Source: Blastomyces gilchristii SLH14081 (lineage: Eukaryota > Ascomycota > Eurotiomycetes > Onygenales > Ajellomycetaceae). Taken from it: DNA of 64,000 nt. Below, one piece after another: positions 10,245 to 21,599 of the stretch. The stretch covers positions 6,898,604 to 6,962,603 of the forward strand of contig NW_003101681.1 of the NCBI RefSeq assembly GCF_000003855.2. The letters run 5' to 3'. A model generated the notes under the pieces. That model was not told where the DNA came from. It ran no database searches and saw nothing but the letters and a program-made list of their open reading frames with translations. A program made the position numbers and the translations under genes. Within the stretch, counting starts at the first letter, position 1. Each line of letters starts with the position of its first letter.

Positions 10245-13200
10245 ATGAATGTACAACAAAAACAACAAAAAAAGTTTAAAAACTCTTCAAAAATCACATT
10301 TATTCAAAATAATGTGGATAGAAACTCAAATTGTATTTATTCTTATCTTCAGATTGCATTTGAATAAAAAGTTGACTTTGTACTTCTTCAAGAATCAAAT
10401 TTTGATACTGAGCAAAAGTACATCATTTCTCATTCAAGCTATTACTGCTTTCTTCCTGAAAAATCTGAGATAAAATCAAGAGTAGCAATCTATGAGAGAA
10501 AAAGATCAACATATCAATTTAATCTGAGATTTGATATCATATCTGACTCTGCCATTCTAGTGGTGATATTATAGATAAAGATAATGAGTTTGATACTATT
10601 CAACTTATAATATCTATATGAAAATCATTGAAAGAAAACANNNNNNNNNNNNNNNNNNNNNNNNNNNNNNNNNNNNNNNNNNNNNNNNNNNNNNNNNNNN
10701 NNNNNNNNNNNNNNNNNNNNNNNNNNNNNNNNNNNNNNNNNNNNNNNNNNNNNNNNNNNNNNNNNNNNNNNNNNNNNNNNNNNNNNNNNNNNNNNNNNNN
10801 NNNNNNNNNNNNNNNNNNNNNNNNNNNNNNNNNNNNNNNNNNNNNNNNNNNNNNNNNNNNNNNNNNNNNNNNNNNNNNNNNNNNNNNNNNNNNNNNNNNN
10901 NNNNNNNNNNNNNNNNNNNNNNNNNNNNNNNNNNNNNNNTCAGAATCAGATCATGAGATCATTCAATTTGATATTGAACTGAGTGAAAAACAAAGAAGTG
11001 AAAATCCTCTTCTCTCTAATCAGTATAACTTTGAAAAAGCTGATTGAAAAGCAGTTGAAGAAAGAGTAAAGCAGCTGAAATCTGAAAGGCAGAGTGAGCT
11101 CTATTGAAATCAAAGTCAAGATATGTCAAATGAAATGCTTGAGAATAGAGCAAAGCTGATTACATCTATTCTTCTAATAAGTATTGGAGAAAATATTTCA
11201 AAGAAAAAGTCTTCTGAGTATTCCAAACCTTGGTGAAATGAGAATATCACTTCTAAAAGAAAGCAATTAGTCACTGCTAAGAGAGATTGAAAGAATCACT
11301 TAATATCTGATGAAGAGTTCAAAGCTATTCAAAATGAATATTTTTCAGATATTAAAAAAGCCAAAACAGATTGCTGGAACAAATTTCTTGAAGAAGCATA
11401 AGAAAAAGAAGTTTTCAAAGCCTTCAACTATACTAAAACAAGAAGTGTAGCAAAGCTTTCAATCTTAGAATATGAATTTCAGAATGAATTATATACAGCA
11501 AATTCTTTTGAGAAAAAATGTCAAGCTTTTATGAGAATTCTCTTTCAAAACTCATCATCACATTTAGAAGAGGAGAATATGTCATTTCATGAATATATTG
11601 ATGAAAATAACTGGGAATGGCCTGAGCTTACATATGATGAACTAGAGTCAGCAATATTCTTAAGTTCAATTAAAACTGCTGCAGGGCCTGATTCAATTAA
11701 TCACTCAATTATTCAAAACACATATTTCTACTTGAAGAATGAATATTTTGAGCTCTTTTTCAATCTCTTAAAAAATAATTATCATTCTGAATGCTGGAGA
11801 GAATCTACTGGAGTAATCCTTGTAAAACCTAATAGAAAGGCTTCAATTTCTAAGTCATATAGAGTAATATCTCTGTTGAACTGTTTGAGAAAAATTCTAG
11901 AAAAGATAATAGCTACTAGATTATCTTTTCTAAGCTCTATTAGTGATTCTCTTCTATTTAATGAATAAATGAGAGATAGAAAACAATGTTCTGCAATTGA
12001 TACTGTTCTCTCAGTTATGCATGATGTTCAAGTAGCAAAGCATGAAGGCCTGGTCTCAACTGCAGTTTTTATTGATATAAAAGGAGCATTTGATCATGTG
12101 TCAAAGTCTAAGATGATTCAAACTTTGAAGATGTTAAAACTGTCACTTTCTATAATAAAATGAGTCAATTGTTTCATATCTAAAAGAATTATACAACTAT
12201 TCTTTGATGGAAGAAAACAAGATAAAACTGAGATAAAAATAGAAGTATCACAAGGATCTTCAATCTCATCTGTTTTATTTACAATATACACTGCATATCT
12301 ATTCAAGAATAGAGAGATGAAAATAGTGAGATCTTCAAGTTATGTAGATGATATTGGTCTACTCTACAGTTCAAAGACAATCAAAGAGAACTTAGAAGTG
12401 ATTGAGAAAGCAGCAAAGAAAATCTTTGTTAGAGCAGATATCAATCTAATTCAATTTGATATGAATAAAACTGAGTTAATTCACTTTTTTTCCAGGTTTA
12501 ATGAGAAAGAACTAAGTCTAACTCTTTTGAATAAAGAGATTAAACCCAGTTTAAATGTCAAATGACTGGGAGTATGGTTAAACTTCAAGCTGAATTTTAA
12601 ATATCATATTCAACAAAGAATCATCAAGGCAGAGAGACTACTGAATAGTATAATCAGACTATCAAATACTGAGAGAGGTCTATTCTTTCAGGCTATGAGA
12701 CAGTTATACATAGCCTGTATTACCTCAGTAGCTGATTATGGAGTTCAAGTTTGATGAAATAATCAAGAAAACTTCACTGAACTCTTTCAAAGTCTATAAA
12801 ACAGAGCTTTGAGAATTATTCTGAGTGCATTCAAGTCATCTCCTATTAAAGCAATGGAAATTGAAGCTTCAATTCCACCTCCTGCTATTCAATTTGAAAA
12901 GGCCTGTATGAACTATGCTCTGAGAGTCATGAAGATGATCTCAAATCATATAATCAGAGAAAGAGTCTCTTCTTCATTTTCATCAGTTAACTCAGGAAAT
13001 GAACTGGATTGAAATAGATTTCTTGATTGAAATGAGAATAATACTTTAAAGAAAATGCCCTCTCAACTGTATAGACTATGTTCACTTATTAAGAATCAAT
13101 TTTCTTCATTAAATGTTGAGAAAATTGATCATGAGAAGATATCTCTCTGGAGAGAAAAGCTGGAATCTCTTATAGACTTATAAATAAGTGAACTATCTAA

Positions 13201-14194
13201 AGAGAGAGAATATGAACAGCATTTGAAGAAGATCTCTATAATTAATATAAAAGACTCTATTCTGATCTACTCAGATGGCTCAAAAAATGAGAATTTGAAT
13301 AGATTAGGCGCAGGCATTGCTTATACTGAAGATAATATTAATTTTATCTCAGATTTCTGAAATTTAGGCTGTGAATCTGAAGTCTTTGATACTGAACTAT
13401 TTGTAATAGTGAAAGCTTTCAAACTCATTGAAATAAAATCTCATAAAAGAGAAAATGATTTGAAAGAGATATGAATATTCTCTGATAGTCAAGCTGCTTT
13501 AAAAAGACTTAGAAATAGTCAGATTTATAATGATCAAATGAATCTTGAACTGATTTTAAACTGTGTTTTGAAAATTCAAAAGAGAAGAATATCAAAACTG
13601 ATAATTCATCTGCATTGAGTTCCTGCTCATATGAATATTCATGGCAATGAATTGGCTGGTTCAGCTGCAAAAAAGGGTTCAGAATTAAGCAGATCTATTC
13701 AAAAAACAGTGTCCTGATCTTTCATAAAGAGAAAGATAAAAGAATCTTGTTTAAACAAGTGAAATGAAAGCTGACAGAAACAAAAGAAGAGTATACATTA
13801 TTCAAGATTTAAGATAAAACCAAAGTGAAAATCTTGTTCAATTAAATGTAAAAAGAAAATATTCTCATCTATAATTCAGCTGAAACTAGAATATGGTTAT
13901 TTCAAATCTTATATACAAAGATTTGATGATAGATTTGATTCAACAGAGTGCTCATTCTGCAATGTGAATGAAAATCCTGAGCATATTGTAATGCATTGTG
14001 CATTATACAATAGTCTCAGAGTCAGATTAAAGAAGAAGTATGATTTAAATTAATTAAATATGAGGTTCTTATTCTCAACTGAGACAGGAACTAAATACTT
14101 AATAGACTTTCTATCAGAAACTAGAGCAGCTATAAGAAAATGGCTGAATTCAGAAGTATCTGAATATGAAGAGGTGGAAATTGACTAGATATAG
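10245..14194 (+). pseudogene. LINE-2 ORF2: endonuclease, RT and RNase H
   Basis: This is the replicase of the LINE. Order: APE-type endonuclease (10245 to about 11000, largely hidden by the N gap), a linker with ENNWEWPELT (about 11600), RT (CWRESTGVILVKPNRK, then FIDIKGAFDH near 12070 and YVDDIGLL near 12341), RNase H (YSDGSKNE near 13270, FSDSQAAL, HxVPAH and GNELAGS near 13620-13670), and a C-terminal CSFC...H...C finger near 13958-14000. Roughly twenty stops, mostly TGA, break it. It ends at TAG 14192-14194. The RT palm Asp pair is intact. The RNase H glutamate is in DTELF instead of DAELF. Confidence 0.9.
10641..10939. other. Assembly gap of 299 N
   Basis: This run of N lies in the LINE-2 endonuclease region. 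The distance from the ORF2 ATG to a conserved CAGAATCAG motif is 696 here and 700 in LINE-3 (54701 to 55401), so the gap length fits a collapsed or unread repeat rather than a missing insertion. Confidence 0.98.
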
Positions 14195-14564
14195 TCTGTT
14201 GAAACAGCTATACATCATCTTTTAATAATTTTGTTTTGTTATAGTCTCTCTTTACTGTACTTGTTTTCTTCTGTTCTTTTCTCTATCTATTTAATGTGTC
14301 TATCTTTAAGACTATGTTCTCTTTTCTTTTGTCATAATATTTTCAAATGATTTCAAACTATCAGAAGGTGTTGAAATACTGCAATTTGTAAACAGTTTTT
14401 GTACTCTGAGCTGGAATTTTCTGATTTTGCATATGTGAAATTGATAAATGTATAATAGTTGACTCTATAGATATAGGAAAAACCCTGAGAACTAAAGATT
14501 GTCAGGTAGATGTCATAGTCTCTGACTGCATACATCTATAATTGAAGAATAATAATAATAATAA
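14195..14564 (+). other. LINE-2 3' UTR and (AAT)n tail
   Basis: This is non-coding LINE tail. The hairpin that is perfect in LINE-1 and LINE-3 is decayed here (14484-14506; the right arm reads AGATTGTCAGG). The element ends with GAAGAATAATAATAATAAT before the target duplication. Confidence 0.85.
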
Positions 14565-14576
14565 TCATTCCACCAA

Positions 14577-15565
14577 GGATTTGAATACTCAGAAGATTTT
14601 CTTTTTGAAATATTATCTCTAACACTTGTTAGAATAATAGATGTAATAAGCTTCACTCTATTCTCAAGCATTTCATTTGAGATATCTTGACCAGAATTCC
14701 AATATAGCTCATTCTGTCTTTCAGATTTTAACAGTTTTATACTTTCTTCAACTGCTTTTCAATCAGCTTTTTCAAAGTTATACTGATTAGAGAGAAGAGG
14801 ATTTTCACTCATTTGTTTTTCACTCAGTTCAATATCAAATTGAATAATCTCATGACCTGATTCTGATGTCTCATTTGAATCAATAAACCAGTTTACAAGT
14901 CTTCTTTTCATTAGATTTTATGACATGAAGATTAGATCTATAATAGACTTCTGTTTCATGTCTTTTCTAAAGAATGTTTGTTGATCAGACTTATTAACCA
15001 AATCTATTGAATGCTCAAAGGTTCATTCAACCAGATTATCAGCTCTCACTGCTCTCTTGCATTCTGAATTTCATCAGAGATGATGTGCATTGAAATCTCC
15101 TGCAATTATAGAGTTTCTTGATCAAGTTATGTTCAGAAATCCTCTATCAATTGTTCAGATATTGTTATTTTTCTTCAATGACTTTTCATTATAGATATTT
15201 ATGAGCTGTATAGTATCAAACTCATTTTCTTTATCTATAATATCACTCATGAGAATATCAGGGTCAGACATAATATCAAATCTTAGATTAAATTGATATC
15301 TTGATCTCTTTCTTTCATAGATCACTACTCTTGACTTTATCTCAGACTTTTGAGGTAAAAAGCAGTAGTAGCTTGAATGAGAAATGACATATTTTTGCTC
15401 AGCATTAAAATTCAGCTTCTGAAGCAGTATAAAATCAACTTTTTATTCAAATGTAATTTGAAGACAAGAATAAATACAATTTGAGTTTCTATTCACATTA
15501 TTTTGAATAAATGTGATTTTTGAAGAGTTTTTAAACTGTTTTTGTTGTTTTTGTTGTATATTCAT
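14577..15565 (-). pseudogene. LINE-1 ORF2, endonuclease part
   Basis: This is the amino-terminal EN domain of LINE-1 ORF2, separated from the RT part by LINE-2. The start is the ATG at 15563-15565, 23 nt after the ORF1 stop. On the minus strand the conserved AGDFNAHH-type and DLIF blocks of AP-like endonucleases are recognisable near 15080-15120 and 14930-14945, next to QQTFFRKDM. Several TGA/TAA stops are present. Domain assignment rests on these short blocks and the position at the start of a LINE ORF2. Confidence 0.82.
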
Positions 15566-15588
15566 ACTAAAAGAGAGTAGAGTAGAAT

Positions 15589-17193
15589 CTAATCACTATC
15601 ATCAGATAGTAGATTATAACTGTTCTGAAAAGTAGGAATCTCAACTGCTTGCATTATATCTAGTTTATTATCAGAGTCATTTCTCAATTCTCTAATCTTA
15701 ACAGAAGTTTGAGAATTCAAATTCTGTTTACATTTAGCTGAAGAATTGAAGTTTGAAGACTTAGATAGTTGAGAGTTTCTTCTTTTTGAGCTTGTAGTTG
15801 TGAGTTTACTGGCTTGACTCTTCTCTTCAGTTCTAGATTGACTTTGAGCTTCATCTTTTCTCCAGTTCTTTTGAGTTTTAGAAGTAAATATACATTCTTT
15901 TGAGCTAGATGCATGTTTTTCTTTGCAATTAGAGCACTTAAGCAGAGTATATTGACAAATTTCATCTCTTTTTGAGCATGTTTCACATTTATGCTCACTA
16001 GTTTTGTGATCTCTGGCACAGAATGCACATTTTGAGTCTTTAAAACATGAGATTGCAAAGTGTTCATATCTTTGACAGTTTGAACACTGTGTTTGAGCTT
16101 TGAGATTCATTCTTGAGTCTTTGTATTCATGAACTCTCATTTTCAAACCTGCTACTCTTACTTCAGAGATCTTTGACTGTTCAAGTGTTTTTATATATAC
16201 TAGAACAGAGGCATTTCTTCTGCTTTATCTTAACTCAATTGAATTTAGTTATACAGGCTTCTTTCTCAGTTGAATAGAGTTGTATTCTTCTAATTCATTT
16301 TTGAGAAGTAGCATTCCTTCTTCACAGTCAAAAATTTCAACTGAAATATCATAAAGAATGAATTTGTCTCACTTTTCATCTCTTTCAGATAGAATTGTTG
16401 TGTTTAGCAAAGATTCTACTGCTGACTTTCAGAGATTCTCATTCTGAATAAGGAATTCAGCACTGAATTCAGGCATTGTAGTCAGAATGATGAAGTTTTC
16501 AAAGAATGATGACTCAATTGAAGCTATGACTGATTTTTGAACTTTAATATCAGTCATCAACTGAGAAAAGAACTGCTGATTAATTTCATTTCTGATTCTG
16601 AAAATGAGATTTGAGTTTAGCTTGTTTCTTTGCAGAATGTCCTGATTTGAGACTTTGAGAATAAGTCTTCTATTTCTGAAGATTTAAAAGTTTTTCTCTT
16701 TTTGCATTTTCTTTTCCACTTTTCTATGAATAGAGACATGAGCAGTATTCTTCTCAGTTTTCTCAGGATTTTGAGCAGGTTTTGAGATAGCAGATTTAGA
16801 GATAGCAGATTCAGCTGCTTGAGCATATGTTTTCTTCTAATTCAAAGAAGAAGAAGAAGTAGGAAAAAAGAAGAAAGAAGAGTAAGATAAAGAGTCAGTG
16901 ATTGTACTAGGAATTTTCAAGGTTTTTTGAACTGTGTTTGAGATTTCAAGTTTGAACTTGATCATCTTCTGTAGTTGTCTAGCCTGAGCATGAAGAATTA
17001 ACAGAACTTCTTCATTCATCTCACTCAGACACTGCTTTTCAAGAATCTTGCTTGCTTTTTCAAGTTCCTGTATTTCAAGAACTTGTTGTTTCTCTATTTC
17101 TTCTTTCTTTCTTCTCTTCAGAATTTCAATCTCAGGAATAGCATTTGAGAAAGCATCTTTTTTCACATCAACTGAGTGTATTTTTGAACTCAT
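15589..17193 (-). pseudogene. LINE-1 ORF1, Gag-like zinc-knuckle protein
   Basis: This 535-codon frame is homologous to the ORF1s of LINE-2 and LINE-3. The ATG at 17191-17193 (MSSKIHSV) is the conserved start; the frame is open a few codons further upstream only from a non-ATG codon. Features: a charged N-terminal helix, a Ser/Phe-rich stretch, and three Cys-His motifs near the C-terminus (CSNCQRYEHFAISC, CAFCARDHKTSEHKC, CSNCKEKHASSSKEC), all with intact ligands. The frame is kept between 17193 and 15589 but has stops in the middle (about 16200-16830). The final residues, YNLLSDDSD, are shared with the other copies. Confidence 0.87.
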
Positions 17194-18833
17194 TGTTTTC
17201 ACTCAATGAAAAGTTGGTCAGACTGTTTCAATTGAGATATTTCTAAGTCTGTTTTCAATTGAAAAGTTGGTCAGACTGTTTTAAAAGAAGAATCAAAGAC
17301 TTTTGTGTATAAAACACCTGATTTTTTTCACACTAGTTCAGTAACTAGGTTAGATTTTTGAAGAGAATCTAATAAACTAAAATTGATTTTTGAGATAAAT
17401 CAATAAAATCTTTATAATCTCTTTCTTGAGATACAGTGAGGAAAAGTATGATATCAATTAATAATAAATCAGATGATATGACAGTTTTTGAGAGAAAAAC
17501 TGACAAAAAATAAATCAATTTTTTGCAGAGAAATTGATTAAAACTATTCAATTTTATTCTAAATCATTCAATTCTTCTCACACAACAAGTGTGCAACTCA
17601 AATCAGTTAATAAAGAGTATAAAAAAGAATTAAGTATTAATGAAAGCTCTTCAGTCACTGAAAAAGTAATTCTTACTTAAAAGAATATGAAATTATGACA
17701 GAAAACAACTCTGTTTTTAATTCTTTGTAAGAATATTGTATAAAATTCAGAGAAAAACATCTTACTTTTTCAAGAGAAGTAAAAAACTATTTCTAAGATC
17801 TTTTTTTTTTGCATTAACTGCTGCAGAAGAATGAGATAGAAACTGCTAAGATATACACTACTGTATATCTTCTATCAAGACTTTCCCTCTTCAGAGTCTT
17901 GATATTATAGAGAATATAAGTCTGTTTCTATATAATAATATAAATATTGTCAGTGAGATGTAGAGAAACTGGTTATTTATATCTTAAAATAGAAGACTTT
18001 ATCAATGATTATATCAATATAGAGTTAATTCTCAAATTCAATAGAAATCTAGTGTTGCTGTTCTCAATCTCTTGCAGAATCTATTGAATATTGAGATATT
18101 AAAACTAGATTTAATATATCTCACTATGCAGGGATCAAAGGCTCAGTCAGATCTTGAAGTATACTGATTTTATAGTTGTTGTGTCTGCTGATTATGTATT
18201 GAGCACAGTTGCTGAGGTATCTTTTTGTACTTTTCTGTTGGGGATGGGCCAGATTGAGAGGGGTGGTACAAGGGTGAGACTTGGTGTTGATATCTAGATA
18301 CACTGAAGACAGACCGCGGAGATTGCACTTCAGAAGTGGCTGTTGATTATATGCTTGATATTATCGCTGAGGTATCTTTTTGTATTTTTCTGCCAGGGAT
18401 GGGCCAGATTGGGAAGGACGGTACGAGGGTGGGACTTGGCGTTGGTGTTTTGGAACATCAAAGATGAACAGGGTTTTCGCGGAGGTCGCTCCTCAGATAT
18501 CTCCACAACTACAGATCGGGGATCTTCCAAAATTGAGAAGATTGGTGCATATGGCTAGGTCTCTTCACCTTACAATTTGTATGGCAATTTGGCCCGGGGT
18601 TGTGGTGTGGTAGGGGAGAATGGGGGATAATCCCACACAGGAGTTCTGAACGACGTCTGGTTCACGTTTGGCTGGATAACTCCACCACCACACGGGGTAT
18701 GCGGTCGGCGATGGGGTCAAAATGCTCGTATGATCGAGGGCTTTTCGATGGATCTATCGGCGGGTTCTTATTCGAAAAATCGAGCGAGTTCGTGGTGGAG
18801 CGGTTGTGACTTCTTGAACATAGATATCATGAA
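17194..18833 (-). promoter_or_regulatory. LINE-1 5' UTR
   Basis: The organisation matches the LINE-2 leader. The distal (outer) about 500 bp at 18300-18806 are CpG-rich, two monomers are spaced 156 bp (GATGGGCCAGATTG at about 18243 and 18399), the middle is AT-rich, and about two 53-bp units lie at 17203-17290 next to ORF1. Open frames seen in the CpG-rich part lack conserved protein features and are treated as chance. Confidence 0.72.
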
Positions 18834-19688
18834 AGACTTCTTATAAAAGCTTGACATTTTTTCTCAAAAGAGTTTACTGTATATAATTCATTCTGAAACT
18901 CATATTCTAAAACTGGAAGTTTTGCTACACTTCTTATTTTAGTATAGTTAAAAGCTTTAAAAACTTTCTTTTCTTATACTTCTTTAAGAAAGTTATTTCA
19001 GCAGTCTGTTTTAGCTCTTTTAATATCTGAAAAATATTGATTTCTGACAGCTTTGAACTCTATATCAGATATTACATCATTCTTTCAATCTCTTCTAGCA
19101 GTAGCTAATTGTTTTCTTTTAGATAAGATATTCTCATTTCATTAAGATTTTGAATACTCAGAAGACTTTCTCTTTGAAATATTATCTCTAACACTTGTTA
19201 GAATAATAGATGTAATGAGCTTCACTCTATTCTTAAGCATTTCATTTGAGATATCTTGATCAGAATTTCAATATAGCTCACTCTGTCTTTGAGATTTTAA
19301 CAGATTCATACTTTCTTCAACTGCTTTTCAATCAGCCTTTTCAAAGTTAAACTGATTAGAGAGAAGAGAGTTTTCACTCATTTATTTTTCACTCAGTTCA
19401 ATATGAAATTGAATAATTTTATGATCTGATTCTGATGTCTTATTTGAATCAATAAACTAGTTTACAAGTCTTTTTTTCATTAGATTTTATGACATGAAGA
19501 TTAGATCTATAATAGATTTCTATTTCATATCTTTTCTAAAGAATGTTTATTAATCAGACTTGTTAACTAAATCTATTGAATGCTTAAAGATTCATTTAAT
19601 CAGATTATCAGCTCTTACTGGTCTTTTACATTCTGAATTTCATCAGAGATAATGTGTATTGAAATCTTCTATAATTATAGAGTTTCTT
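18834..19688 (-). mobile_element. LINE-0 fragment B (ORF2, RT-proximal and EN regions)
   Basis: This continues LINE-0 fragment A (2778-3000) after LINE-1. It corresponds to about 6573-6876 plus 14577-15120 of LINE-1, so it is uninterrupted at the site where LINE-1 received LINE-2. It has many stops. It ends abruptly at the GyX LTR (19689). Confidence 0.85.
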
Positions 19689-19870
19689 TGTGGTTCGGAA
19701 GAATGTATGACCGTCGGATAATACCGCGGCCGCTTCTGAACTACTAGCGTACGCGTATGAGTGTAAAGGGGCCATAGCGTACACTAATTAATTTAGCGTA
19801 CGAGATTACAATATAAGAAGCTGGTATACGCCTGTAATCATACACTGGCTTAAGCAATCTTTGAATCACA
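19689..19870 (+). repeat. GyX 5' LTR
   Basis: The LTR is 182 bp. CpG is retained in the flank-facing two thirds (TTCGGAAG, GACCGTCGG, CCGCGGCCGC, GCGTACGCG) and reduced near the inner end (GGTATACGCC...ATACACTGGC). Confidence 0.92.
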
Positions 19871-20328
19871 TCTAGTAGCATGTCTAAAAACCAGTGAGGA
19901 GTGCAGGCTCCTCCAGGGCGTGATAATTCCATCTACAAAGTGATTCATAGTTATCATGCCAGTGTGGTTCTAGAACATCTCAAAAGATAGTATATGAAGA
20001 GCAGTGAGCAGAAGAGCATCTGATTGATGCTGCTTTGCTTGTTAAGGGAAAACTTCACACTCAGGTGAATGCCATGTATGAGACATGAACAGATGAGATG
20101 TGAGAAAGAAGATGAGAGCAGTGAACCAGATTCAAAGAAGTCTGCTCCCTACTCAAAAGAAGGATAAAAGAAGAGGTGGTCATCACTGAAGTTATACAAT
20201 GATAACAGAAATCATATACCAATATAGCAATAGAATGATATAGTGATATAACAATACAGTGATATAGCAATATAATGATACAAGCGATATAATGATAGAC
20301 ATTGTACAATCAACCAGAAATCACTGAA
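19871..20328 (+). other. GyX 5' leader
   Basis: This is the 458-bp untranslated region between LTR and gag. No tRNA-primer match of the TGG... type was recognised right after the LTR (it begins TCTAGTAGCATG). At about 20215-20300 there is an irregular run of GATATAG/GATATAAT units. Minus-strand open frames here look like shadows. Confidence 0.6.
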
Positions 20329-21567
20329 ATGAATATCTCTTCTAGCTGATATGAACAACACTCTTCTCTGCTACTTGAACTGAAAGGTATGCAGAACCTC
20401 TCAGAGGGTTTACTTAAAGCAGTAAGAAAAGCAGCTGAGACTGCTGAACTGGAATTGAAGCTCTGTACATGTACAAGGATTCTAAATGAGATTGAGATCT
20501 TGCATACACAGTGACAGGTCAAGATGAAAGCTAAACAATAATTGATATTTACTGTGAATTAAGCATTCACTATGAAGAGCTTCACTGACACAATTATCAT
20601 CATCAATAAGAATAGAGAAAACCAGATCTTAGGCCTGCAGTAGAAGATTGAATGTTTACACAGACAGATAACTACACTGAATCTGAAGATCTCATCATGA
20701 TCATTCATGATCTCTTCAGAAGTGTACACATCATCAGAGATCACTGTGCAGAATGAGAATTCAAGTATGAAATATATCAAGTCAGAAGATCTGCTGAAGT
20801 TATCAAGCTTTAATAGTGACTGAAAAAATGATGCTGCAATCAGCTGACTAAGTCAGATACAATTATATTATCAGATTGAATATGAACTCACAGACAGACA
20901 GTTAACAGAATTTCAACATGTCTTAAGATCTGCTGTATTTCTACATGAAAAAGCAAAGTCATTATAAATGACTGATGAAAAGATAAATCTTACAGATCTG
21001 AAGCAATATTCATTCTTATAAACATGAAATAAGTTTTTCAAATAAATCTTGCATAACTTTGAGAAAGTGAATGTATAAGACAAGTATTATAAATACTTTA
21101 CTGAGTGTAGATAAGTGAGTAATCTTACATTGTACTTCACACACTTCAGCTTACACTATTTTATATTAAATGAAGAGCTTTCAATATCTTTCTGTTTATA
21201 GATCTTTATTCATGATCTTACATCTGAGTTGAGAGTGAAATGAAAATGCTTAATCTTATAGCCAGATATAGTGAAGAAAGTATACAACATTCTTATCATA
21301 CAGAAACAAGCAAGTCAATTACAATAGAAAATACTGCAATTGAGTATATCTCAGTGAAGAATGAGTAATCAGACTTCTATAACACAAGTCACACACTCAG
21401 ACACAATGAATCTAGATCTGAATGTCATTGCTAAAGTACTGAATTCTCTGAAAAAGAGATTCTCTGAGTGAAAACCTTGATATCATGAGCATTGAGCTTG
21501 CTTCAACTGCAGACACTAAAATCATGATGTAAAAGATTGCACTCAGTATGTGTAGTTAAAAAACTAG
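20329..21567 (+). pseudogene. GyX gag
   Basis: This encodes the capsid/nucleocapsid precursor. The start ATG at 20329 (MNISSS) matches the GyY start at 27313. The 413-codon frame has an N-terminal heptad-like helical region (LLELKGMQNLSEGLLKAV), a Gypsy capsid-like central part, and a CCHC knuckle at 21499-21540 (CFNCRH, one stop replacing a residue, then NHDVKDC). It ends at TAG 21565-21567, directly after the A_AAA_AAC slippery heptamer (21558-21564); pol follows in the -1 frame. Multiple TGA/TAA/TAG codons make this copy defective. Confidence 0.82.
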
Positions 21568-21599
21568 CAGAATCAGTGAGCTCAGAGACACTCACTGAT
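21558..21599 (+). promoter_or_regulatory. Programmed -1 frameshift signal between GyX gag and pol
   Basis: In the gag frame the sequence reads A_AAA_AAC (21558-21564) followed at once by TAG. After a 7-nt spacer, ATCAGTGAG (21572-21580) pairs perfectly with CTCACTGAT (21591-21599) around a 10-nt loop. Protease and the rest of pol are in the -1 frame. The GyY copy has the same arrangement at 28560-28601. Heptamer, spacer and hairpin match the classical -1 frameshifting architecture. Function is inferred. Confidence 0.85.

Larger units (their letters stand above)
6877..14564 (+). mobile_element. LINE-2: full-length Tad1-like LINE inserted in LINE-1
   Basis: This is a 7688-bp element in the orientation opposite to its host. 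It has a CpG-rich 5' UTR (6877-8625), ORF1 (8626-10215), ORF2 (10245-14194), and a 3' UTR ending in (AAT)n at about 14549-14564. It is flanked by the 12-bp duplication TCATTYCACCAA. It is collinear with LINE-3 (51383-59051). A run of 299 N (10641-10939) masks part of the endonuclease domain. The spacing on either side matches LINE-3 within a few bases, so the gap size is about right. Confidence 0.93.
6865..14576. repeat. 12-bp target duplication of LINE-2
   Basis: TCATTTCACCAA at 6865-6876 and TCATTCCACCAA at 14565-14576 flank LINE-2 and differ by one transition. Joining the two flanks restores continuous LINE-1 ORF2 sequence, as seen in the uninterrupted LINE-3 near 55672-55705. Confidence 0.88.
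3001..18833 (-). mobile_element. LINE-1: Tad1-like non-LTR retrotransposon, interrupted by LINE-2 and a MITE
   Basis: This is a full-length LINE read leftwards: 5' UTR (17194-18833), ORF1 (15589-17193), ORF2 (15565 down to 3389) and a 3' UTR ending in (ATT)n at 3001-3018 on the plus strand. It is split at 6876/14577 by LINE-2 and contains a 504-bp insertion at 4620-5123. Its own 12-bp target duplication, AGACTTCTTATA, lies at 2989-3000 and 18834-18845. Without the insertions it is about 7.6 kb, close to LINE-2 (7688) and LINE-3 (7669). The clade call rests on RNase H in ORF2, multiple zinc knuckles in ORF1 and the fungal context. Confidence 0.92.

Noticed and set aside
10618..11047. Open frames of 112 and 139 codons
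   Set aside because: They consist mostly of N and have no support.
8626..14194. TGA read as Trp (nuclear code change)
   Set aside because: TGG is still used in the same ORFs (QKNWRKDE, WEWPELT), other copies have TGG at the same codons, and TAA/TAG stops occur too. Transition mutation explains it.
20061..20780. Minus-strand frames of 70-82 codons over GyX gag
   Set aside because: They are antisense to the gag coiled region and 5' leader, and differ in length and frame from those in GyY; judged shadows.
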